From: Gemmataceae bacterium
GTDB lineage: Bacteria > Planctomycetota > Planctomycetia > Gemmatales > Gemmataceae
Direction: 5' to 3'
Assembly: GCA_009691845.1 (NCBI GenBank)
Contig: SIAJ01000026.1
Location: forward strand, 1 to 60,124
Length of the DNA stretch: 60,124 nucleotides
Under the pieces are notes generated by a model. It was not told the origin of the DNA, did no database searches, and saw nothing but the letters and a program-made list of their open reading frames with translations. The stretch's first letter is position 1, and every line of letters begins with the position of its first letter. Of this stretch, positions 54,801 through 60,124 are shown piece by piece. Position numbers and translations under genes: made by a program.

Positions 54801-55057
54801 TTGCCGCGTAACTCGACGCGGCCTTCCATTTCGCAAACTCTGGGCCGGGCTAGCGGCTTCGCATCCACCAACTCTTGCAATTTCTCAATGCGATCGAGCA
54901 GTTCCTTGTATTCCTTGGCCGAGAGTGTAACCGTGGCATCCTTGGCCGGTATCTCCCGAGGTTGGGGCGGGTCCGCCGCGCAAAGCGAAATGGTCAAACT
55001 GGTGGCCAGGAAAATGCCAAAAATCGGGGCAGGACTGCCCAGGGCGGACAACGCCAT
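51857..55057 (-). CDS. Giant single-unit envelope protein (1,066 residues)
   Basis: Unknown family. After a signal peptide (APIFGIFLATSLTISLCAA) a short coiled region follows (LSAKEYKELLDRIEKLQELV). A strand-rich ectodomain of about 850 residues comes next, including DDGLRVQVETPGDHTIRLEL (about 130-150) and GCPITTLSFESPAG. A C-terminal membrane bundle spans about 945-1030 (LLGWSIGVFVLFGIFSLVG, then AMTVALLGSLLVLIGSFVIA), with a basic tail (KSRYRRRVDR). Its ectodomain block recurs twice in the downstream 2,116-residue protein, so the genes are paralogous. GAGGAGGT upstream supports the start at 55057. The 640-bp upstream gap is the likely promoter region for both genes. Confidence 0.85.
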   Translation of the reverse strand: MALSALGSPAPIFGIFLATSLTISLCAADPPQPREIPAKDATVTLSAKEYKELLDRIEKLQELVDAKPLARPRVCEMEGRVELRGKQSVVRIKASFKFTTTRAGAIIHLGCQRAQAVEAKLDDGKTPLISAGDDGLRVQVETPGDHTIRLELDVPITARGAKGSELGFDMGLPGCPITTLSFESPAGVRRYTLSTRQPKPAGVGPAVAESDIEQPEAERLTPGKGGMPLGAVTFVALSWEDPGRKLDAARSASADITVTLGASEVVTESKFRLRGQAVEWKFTAPVTADVTVGLWSSPGTVKPPELTADRAPNVIRPDSGSTIWRLVFRESVQIDLQVTVTLRQDRPRATDVPGKNAYPVGPFAVLGVPQQTGVIRVRTPPNWKATANLKGDTKRDTDEVAGEMSFRYRLNELSVAPAAAPLELTFAAVPGIVQARARHELRLTESSWQLRSEIAISPTQAEVEYIDLEVPTAFRISLAEPKEVVEELSLLREMSPERRVYRARLSSPKRTSFSFTLEGDYPQRPTEMSVSIPLPRLLGVNERSTEILVLSPLRYEVRGTVRSWEGAKPGTWETPLEAEPSEVGFRLKGAAEKPIATAELTWKLAPINASIRSEADVDIEETTLRVSQKLVLRSTGKLPNRIRLKTDRMPSNLRVNRGSLETIGVGYDLVLPEDAASSEILLQYTIPIPQTEGPTILPLLLPEGVDGPFVTRVWLSDLRTANIVEPSEWTRQPVEVSADRPMLPALVLRGQSPKTLPRIAFGARPMTGEGGSQIERGAIEVRLSEDETAYRANYWLRQGEQPAEFTLPAEAKGIEVYVQGKRLSLPPHAVSDATVVRVPRLKAGNGLVRVEFRYRCSPGKLVPPLPVPPTQTGEVIWTIASSPGWVSLMSGDARGCWSPSALFALLGAGPVPFIRGETRNASGENEGGAVIRQSEPGPIEVYQVPRNLWLLGWSIGVFVLFGIFSLVGKYWAMTVALLGSLLVLIGSFVIAQPVAQALFAASPGLLAYFLLFLILRWAKSRYRRRVDRSIGFARSGTMLIRPRAARLPEPISRKSASGSVSSPSPS

Positions 55058-55697
55058 GGTGGGTGACCTCCTCGATAATGTTGACCTGATCCTCACACTC
55101 TACTCAGTATACCTGAACTACGCGGTCGAAAGAGTCAGTCCGACACAATCGGGCGGATGACTTACTCGCTTTTCGAGGGTTGTAGCGGTGGTGAGAATTG
55201 CAAGGCCCACGGGCGAAGAGAAGCAATCATGCAAATTCCTCGGGAAATTCCTTTTTGTGAAGAAACACCCACCCCTTTGAAAAACCAGCCGCACTCGTTC
55301 AGAAAAGCGAACGTCACAATAACGATGCAGGTTTAGGGGTGCCCAAAGGCGGCGAGGAGTGAAACATCCTGCGTTCGCAAGGGACTGAAGAGCAAACGAG
55401 CGATGAGCGAACTATTGCAAACTCTCAGCCGGAGGATGTTCGAAAAAACCCCGATTTCTCAAGCGATTGCTGATACGAAAGCGCAGAATGACGAAGAACC
55501 GGGTCCGAAACAGCTATCCTTGCTCGACCTCTGGCCGGACAGTACGGCTGAAATCTCTTCTTTCATTGGAAATTCATGCGTGAACGGGGAAATTGGCGTT
55601 CCCAGCAAAACCCGTCTCGCCGCATTTCGCTTTGCACATTCGACCGCCAACGTTAGTATGACCTGTGAAAGAATTATTCTGACGGCAGGGGGTTTTC
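55058..55697. other. Long intergenic region, no confident gene
   Basis: This 640-bp gap separates the divergent starts of the giant envelope gene and the DUF1549 gene. A reading frame from 55403 (MSELLQTLSRRMFEKTPISQ) runs into the DUF1549 gene in another frame and resembles no known family. I see no tRNA, repeat or convincing promoter box. It must hold the promoters of both divergent transcripts. Confidence 0.5.
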
Positions 55698-57812
55698 ATG
55701 CGCTGGAGTGTGGCACTCGCCTTCGCACTACTTTCCGTTGGTCGAAGCAGTGCGCAAGTTCCAGACAACTGGGCTTTCAAGCCGATTGTGCGCCCAGCCA
55801 TCCCGACCGTGAATTCTCCGTCGAACTCCCCTATCGACGCGTTTCTGCTGAAACAACTGCAGGCCAAAAACCTGGAGTTCACGCCTCGAGCGGATCGAGC
55901 CACGATTTTGCGGCGAATCACGTTCGATCTAACCGGGCTACCGCCGACCACCGCTGAGCTACAGGCCTTTCTCGAAGATAATTCGCCTCACGCTTACGAG
56001 CGTGTCGTCGATCGCTTGCTCGCCTCCTCGGCCTACGGCGAAAAGCAGGCCCTCGCCTGGCTCGATGTGGCTCGCTTCGCGGAGAGCGACGGCTTCAAGG
56101 CGGACGACAGTCGCCCTCATGCCTGGCGCTATCGCGATTATGTCATTCGGGCTTTCAATCTCGATAAACCGTTCGATCGGTTCGTCCGAGAACAGCTGGC
56201 CGGTGACGAGTTATTCGCGGACGATCCGGACGCAGTGACGGCCACGGCCTTCTTGAGGCACTACCCGGACGAATACAACGCCGTGAATCTGGAACAACGG
56301 CGGCAGGAGATTCTGAACGACATCACGGACACGACGGGACAGGCGTTCCTCGGCATCACTCTCGGTTGTGCGAAGTGCCACGATCATAAGTTCGATCCAA
56401 TTGCTCAGAAGGATTACTACCGCATCCAGGCCTTTTTCGCTGGCTGGAAGGAAGTCGATGCTCCGGTCCTGCCGCCAGAACAGCGAAAGTCGTTCGAGAG
56501 CAAGTTGCGGGCCTGGGAACAAAAAACGGCCGATATTCGCCGAGAACTGGATGAGACGGAGAAACCGTTCCGCGATTCCTTCTCGAATAAGCGTCGTGGG
56601 CGGTTCCCCGTGGAATACGCCAAGTTGCTGGATATTCCCGAGAACCAGAGAACGCCGCTCGAACAACAGATCGCCGCGATGGTCGGCAAGCAGGTCTACG
56701 CGGAAGACAAGGCCATGTTCAACAGCATGAAGCCACCCGTGAAAGAACGCCATGAGGCACTCAAGAAGAAATTCGCCGAGGCCGGCCCGAGGCCGACTGC
56801 ACCGTCCGTGACCATGGCGTTTTCGGATGTGGGACTTTCGGTTCCACCGACGCATCTACTGAAGCGAGGCAACTGGACACGCAAGGGGGACGTGATCAAT
56901 CCCGGCTTTCTGTCCGCGATCGACGACCGCGAGGCAACGATCTCCTCGACGAGTTCGACCACCGGACGACGCACCGCCCTTGCGAATTGGATTGCCGACG
57001 CGAAGAACCCACTCACCGCCCGCGTGATCGTGAACCGAATCTGGCTGCAACACTTTGGCCGCGGCATCGTCGATTCGCCCGGCGATTTCGGCATGCAGGG
57101 AGAAAAGCCCACGCATCCGGAGTTGCTCGATTGGCTCGCTGCGGATTTCGTCGCCAATGGCTGGAGTCTCAAGCGACTGCATCGCACCATTGTGACCACG
57201 GCCGCGTACCAGCAGGGAACCACGTTCAACAAGGACTCCTCCAGGTCCGATCCAGAAAACGAACTGCTCTGGCGGATGAACCGTCGTCGACTCGACGGCG
57301 AGTCGCTCCGCGATGCGATCCTGAGCGTTTCGGGTTCGCTAAACGCCAAGGCGGCAGGCCCCAGTATTTACCCCGACCTTCCCGCCGAGGTAAAATCCGG
57401 GGCGTGGCCGGTATCAACAGATCAGAGCGAACGCAATCGGCGAAGTGTCTACGTGTACGTGAAGCGTAATTTGCGATACCCCCTCTTTGCGGCCTTCGAC
57501 GCCCCCGACCGTAACGAAGCGTGCTCGCGAAGATTCGAGACCACAACCGCCCCGCAAGCCCTGATGATGCTCAACGAAAAGCTGTACATGGAAAAGGGAA
57601 AACTGTTCGCCGAACGTGTAACTCGCCTGGCGGGAAGCGATCCGGACAAGGCACTCGAGCAAGCCTATCTGCTCGCCTTCACCCGCCGGCCCACGAGCGA
57701 GGAACGAGAGACCGGCCTGAAATTCTTGCGCTCGCAATCCAACCCGAGCGAGTCCCTGGCGGAGTATTGCCACGCGTTGTTGAACTTGAATGAGTTCCTG
57801 TATGTGGATTGA
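55698..57812 (+). CDS. DUF1549/DUF1553 domain protein
   Basis: This 704-residue secreted protein of the type that dominates planctomycete genomes has the signal peptide MRWSVALAFALLSVGRSSA. The DUF1549 part covers about residues 40-250 (RRITFDLTGLPPTTAELQAF, WLDVARFAESDGFKADDSRP). A CxxCH-like GCAKCHDHKFDP (C224, C227, H228) could bind haem or metal. The DUF1553 part is C-terminal (about 420-690, NPLTARVIVNRIWLQHFGRG). The N-terminal cytochrome-like domain of many relatives is absent. Function unknown; a role in polysaccharide breakdown has been suggested for these families. The DUF1501 gene follows, as is usual. Confidence 0.95.
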   Translation: MRWSVALAFALLSVGRSSAQVPDNWAFKPIVRPAIPTVNSPSNSPIDAFLLKQLQAKNLEFTPRADRATILRRITFDLTGLPPTTAELQAFLEDNSPHAYERVVDRLLASSAYGEKQALAWLDVARFAESDGFKADDSRPHAWRYRDYVIRAFNLDKPFDRFVREQLAGDELFADDPDAVTATAFLRHYPDEYNAVNLEQRRQEILNDITDTTGQAFLGITLGCAKCHDHKFDPIAQKDYYRIQAFFAGWKEVDAPVLPPEQRKSFESKLRAWEQKTADIRRELDETEKPFRDSFSNKRRGRFPVEYAKLLDIPENQRTPLEQQIAAMVGKQVYAEDKAMFNSMKPPVKERHEALKKKFAEAGPRPTAPSVTMAFSDVGLSVPPTHLLKRGNWTRKGDVINPGFLSAIDDREATISSTSSTTGRRTALANWIADAKNPLTARVIVNRIWLQHFGRGIVDSPGDFGMQGEKPTHPELLDWLAADFVANGWSLKRLHRTIVTTAAYQQGTTFNKDSSRSDPENELLWRMNRRRLDGESLRDAILSVSGSLNAKAAGPSIYPDLPAEVKSGAWPVSTDQSERNRRSVYVYVKRNLRYPLFAAFDAPDRNEACSRRFETTTAPQALMMLNEKLYMEKGKLFAERVTRLAGSDPDKALEQAYLLAFTRRPTSEERETGLKFLRSQSNPSESLAEYCHALLNLNEFLYVD

Positions 57813-57911
57813 GTTGGCGAGCCGTGCCGCGTAAGCGGCCCGATCATAGCGATTAGAATCTGAACATCATCGGGTTGCTTTCGCAACTCCGCTCGCCTGA
57901 GGAGTTGATTC

Positions 57912-59318
57912 GTGTTTGACCTTCTTGCTCGCCGCGACTTCCTCCGCCGCTCCGCCCACGGCTTCGGCGCTCTCGCTCTCTCCACGCTCCTCGCTGAAGA
58001 AGCCGCCGCCGCCCCGTCCAAGGCAGTTATCAATCCGTTCCTGCCGAAGAAGCCGCACTTCGAAGCCAAGGCCAAGTCGGTCATCTTCCTGTTCATGGAA
58101 GGGGGACCCAGCCACGTTGATCTCGTTGATCCAAAACCTGAACTGACGCGGATGAATGGCACGCCGCTGCCGGCCCGGTTCGGCAAGATTCTCACGGCCA
58201 TGGGCACAGGCGGTAACAACCTGCTCGGCAGCCGGCACAAGTTTTCCAAGTGCGGCCAATCGGGGCTCGATTTTTCCGACTGGCTACCGCACATGTCGAC
58301 ATGTGCGGACGATTTCGCCGTCCTCCGGGGATGTCAGGCCGACGGCTTGAACCACGTCGGCTCCGTTTGCCAGATGAACACGGGCAGCATTCTCGCGGGC
58401 CGGCCGAGTCTCGGGGCATGGGCACTCTATGGTCTCGGCACCGTCAATCAAAACCTGCCGGGCTTCGTAGTAATGACCGATGGCGGCGAAGTTCTTGGCG
58501 GCACTCGTAACTGGGGCACTGGCTACATGCCCGCCACCTATCAGGGCACGCAGTTCCGACCGGGAAACAGCCCGATTCTGAATTTGAAGCCGGAAGCCTC
58601 CGCCGATCGACAACGCGATAAGCTCGACCTCATCCAACAACTCAACGAGATTCATCGACGCGAACGACAGGATGACACGGATCTCTCCGCTCGACAAGCC
58701 GCCTATGAACTCGCCTTCCGCATGCAGGCCACCGCACCGGAAGCCGTCGATCTCACGGCCGAGCCAGAACGCCTGAAAGAGGCGTACGGCCTGAACAACA
58801 AGGCGACAGCCGAGTTCGGGCATCGCTGTTTGCTCGCCCGCCGACTGGTCGAACGGGGCGTGCGTTTCGTGCAAGTCTACTGCGGGGCCGGGAGTGCCTG
58901 GGACGCTCACGGCGATCTCGAAGGCAACCACACCAAGATGTGTGGCCGGGCCGATCGACCGACGGCCGCATTGATTAACGACCTCAAGGCTCGCGGCATG
59001 TTGGACGACACGCTGGTCATCTGGGGCGGCGAATTCGGCCGCACACCGATGACCGAGGGCAAGGATGGCCGCGATCACAACCCGTATGGCTTCTCGATGC
59101 TACTCGCTGGAGGCGGTGTGAAAAGCGGCACAATTCACGGCAGCACGGACGAGTTCGGCCTCCACGCCATCGAAGGCAAGGTTCACGTGAACGATTTCCA
59201 TGCCACGATCCTACACCTGCTCGGCTTCGATCACGAGCGTCTGACGTTCAAGCACAGCGGCCGCGACGAACGCCTGACCGACGTGGCCGGCCAAGTTGTG
59301 AAGGCCATTGTGAAATGA
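57912..59318 (+). CDS. DUF1501 (sulfatase-like) Tat-exported protein
   Basis: This 468-residue protein has a Tat signal (R7RDFLRRSAHGFG...) followed by an alkaline-phosphatase-superfamily-like domain: VIFLFMEGGPSHVDLVDPKP, DDTLVIWGGEFGRTPMTEG and GRDHNPYGFSMLLAGGGVKS. DUF1501 proteins are exported and regularly paired with DUF1549/DUF1553 partners; no activity is established. The GTG at 57912 follows GAGTTGATTC. It overlaps the next gene by 4 bp. Confidence 0.94.
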   Translation: MFDLLARRDFLRRSAHGFGALALSTLLAEEAAAAPSKAVINPFLPKKPHFEAKAKSVIFLFMEGGPSHVDLVDPKPELTRMNGTPLPARFGKILTAMGTGGNNLLGSRHKFSKCGQSGLDFSDWLPHMSTCADDFAVLRGCQADGLNHVGSVCQMNTGSILAGRPSLGAWALYGLGTVNQNLPGFVVMTDGGEVLGGTRNWGTGYMPATYQGTQFRPGNSPILNLKPEASADRQRDKLDLIQQLNEIHRRERQDDTDLSARQAAYELAFRMQATAPEAVDLTAEPERLKEAYGLNNKATAEFGHRCLLARRLVERGVRFVQVYCGAGSAWDAHGDLEGNHTKMCGRADRPTAALINDLKARGMLDDTLVIWGGEFGRTPMTEGKDGRDHNPYGFSMLLAGGGVKSGTIHGSTDEFGLHAIEGKVHVNDFHATILHLLGFDHERLTFKHSGRDERLTDVAGQVVKAIVK

Positions 59319-59875
59319 AGCAATTCGTTCCCGCAACCTACTCTCCGCCGATTGCAGAACTCTGGGTGGATGGGCCGTTTCAAACGCTGCCCGAACTTGG
59401 CCCGGGATCACCCAATGAACAGGCACGTGCGGCTCTCTCTGCATTGACGATTGAGAACGCATTTCCAGCGACCCTCGACCAAGACGCTGCCAGGGCCTGC
59501 CTCAGTGGCTTGTGGCTTTACCACAACTTCATGGACCCATCGCACACGATTTGCCAAGACTTGCAGGAATGGTACGGCTCCTATTGGCACGGCATCCTCC
59601 ATCGCCGGGAACCGGATCCAGCCAATGCAAAATATTGGTTTCGCCATGTTCCGAGCAATCCGGTGTTTGACCTCTTGCCGTTGGAGCTTAACGAGACAGG
59701 CTTGAGTTTGCCGTTGCTGGTCGTCGAAACAACCTGGGACCCATTCAAGTTTGTGGATGCTTGCGAAGCGGAACGGGGAACTGGTTCGACTAGCGAATTT
59801 CGCTGTCGTGGCATTCAACTCGTCGAATTCCAACTCCTTTTCGATTGGTGTTATCGAAAAGCCACGGCAGGCTGA
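59315..59875 (+). CDS. Hypothetical protein coupled to DUF1501 gene
   Basis: This 186-residue soluble protein (YSPPIAELWVDGPFQTLPEL at the start, ACLSGLWLYHNFMDPSHTIC in the middle) has no family I recognise and no signal peptide or membrane segment. Its ATG overlaps the DUF1501 stop by 4 bp, so it is translationally coupled. Composition is ordinary. Planctomycete hypothetical proteins of this type are found with other genes as well, so the neighbour may say little about function. Confidence 0.75.
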   Translation: MKQFVPATYSPPIAELWVDGPFQTLPELGPGSPNEQARAALSALTIENAFPATLDQDAARACLSGLWLYHNFMDPSHTICQDLQEWYGSYWHGILHRREPDPANAKYWFRHVPSNPVFDLLPLELNETGLSLPLLVVETTWDPFKFVDACEAERGTGSTSEFRCRGIQLVEFQLLFDWCYRKATAG

Positions 59876-59902
59876 GGGTGGCCGCAGTCGACGCCCCCTC
59901 AG
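59872..59902. terminator. Possible bidirectional hairpin between convergent genes
   Basis: CTGAGGG and CCCTCAG form 7-bp arms with a 17-base loop between the stop of the coupled hypothetical gene and the stop of the partial repeat protein. T-runs are weak, so it is a tentative terminator. Confidence 0.3.
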
Positions 59903-59908
59903 AACACA

Positions 59909-60124
59909 TCAAATCTCGTTTATTTTGAAATCGCTGGTGATGCCGACGAAGAAGTCGTCGTTGCCGAACCCCACAGCGGTTGGGATCGTCGTGCCGCCGA
60001 TCTTCACGATGCCGATGCTCTGGGCCACGATGCCAAAGTGATCCACGCCGCCGACCGTTCCCAATGCCTGACCACCGATCGTCAGGCTCGTGATCTTCGA
60101 CGCGATAGTGGGATTGCCTCCAGG
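59909..60124 (-). CDS. C-terminus of a repeat-type surface protein (partial)
   Basis: The last 71 residues of a protein running off the right edge are visible. They contain ASKITSLTIGGQALGTVGGV, DHFGIVAQSIGIVKIGGTTI and VGFGNDDFFVGITSDF and end KINEI. The Gly/Ile/Thr-rich beta strands resemble the C-terminal ends of large planctomycete beta-strand-repeat surface proteins. No further function can be assigned from this fragment. Confidence 0.7.
   Translation of the reverse strand, partial: PGGNPTIASKITSLTIGGQALGTVGGVDHFGIVAQSIGIVKIGGTTIPTAVGFGNDDFFVGITSDFKINEI

Noticed and set aside
55403..55957. Reading frame MSELLQTLSRRMFEKTPISQ...
   Set aside because: It extends 260 bp into the DUF1549 gene in another frame, resembles no family, and has no strong ribosome-binding site. 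Probably spurious.
1..60124. CRISPR arrays, rRNA, tRNA, IS elements or prophage
   Set aside because: No direct-repeat array, ribosomal sequence, transposase or phage structural gene was found by reading both strands.

Overview
The window reads as chromosomal DNA of a Gemmata-like planctomycete (Planctomycetota, probably Gemmataceae). The evidence is the gene content. There is a DUF1549/DUF1553 gene followed by a DUF1501 gene, a DUF1559 pilin-like protein, a sulfatase, a DUF1570 peptidase, two proteins of the Gemmata paralogous family TIGR03066, long LRR lipoproteins of the planctomycete type, a YXWGXW-type secreted protein and very large signal-peptide proteins without clear relatives. I see no rRNA, tRNA, CRISPR array, transposase or phage gene. 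The identification rests on recognised protein families, not on a database search.

Layout. 1-3.2 kb: carA (cut by the window edge), an ArsR-type regulator and a UbiD-like decarboxylase. 3.2-9.0 kb, minus strand: a tight operon of an LRR lipoprotein, a GT87-like membrane glycosyltransferase and a polytopic membrane protein. 9.2-12 kb: a YXWGXW/Pro-rich secreted protein and two very small genes (zinc ribbon, membrane). 12-18.5 kb: cutC, a serine-hydrolase/VanX fusion, a Ski2-like helicase and metF. 18.6-22.8 kb: a DUF1559 pilin-like gene, DUF433 with the remnant of a DUF5615 partner, an APC permease, a rhomboid protease and an FmdB zinc ribbon. 22.8-27.8 kb: a sulfatase, a frameshifted SMP-30-like gene, two TIGR03066 proteins, a PPC-decarboxylase-like flavoprotein and a DUF1570 lipoprotein. 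27.9-31.4 kb: smpB, a glycosyltransferase and a tandem WaaP-like kinase on the minus strand, with a stand-alone LigD phosphoesterase-like gene divergent from smpB. 31.4-43.3 kb: envelope genes. These are a membrane-anchored protein, a TPR plus beta-barrel protein, a LolA-like protein, an AsmA-like protein coupled to an LptF/G-type permease, and a CNNM/CorC-type protein. 43.3-55.1 kb, minus strand: an S9 peptidase and two giant signal-peptide proteins. 55.7-60.1 kb: the DUF1549/DUF1501 pair, a coupled hypothetical gene, and the C-terminus of a repeat-type surface protein.

How the genes fit together. Much of the window concerns the cell envelope. The AsmA/LptF pair, the TPR-barrel protein, the WaaP-like kinase with its glycosyltransferase, and the VanX fusion all fit a diderm cell with lipopolysaccharide-like or exopolysaccharide export and peptidoglycan turnover. 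Housekeeping genes (carA, metF, smpB, cutC) are scattered between them.

Most notable signals. (1) The two giant genes at 45.5-55.1 kb appear to hold three copies of one ~1,000-residue unit (ectodomain, then a membrane bundle), two of them fused in one 2,116-residue protein. (2) Several different perfect intergenic inverted repeats look like mobile or REP-type elements, and one of them runs into the N-terminus of the DUF1559 gene. (3) Decay or phase-variation signs occur in a G9 tract, in a truncated DUF5615 partner and at an A6/T6 run. All coordinates come from reading the given sequence. Functions are inferred from recognised motifs and family knowledge.
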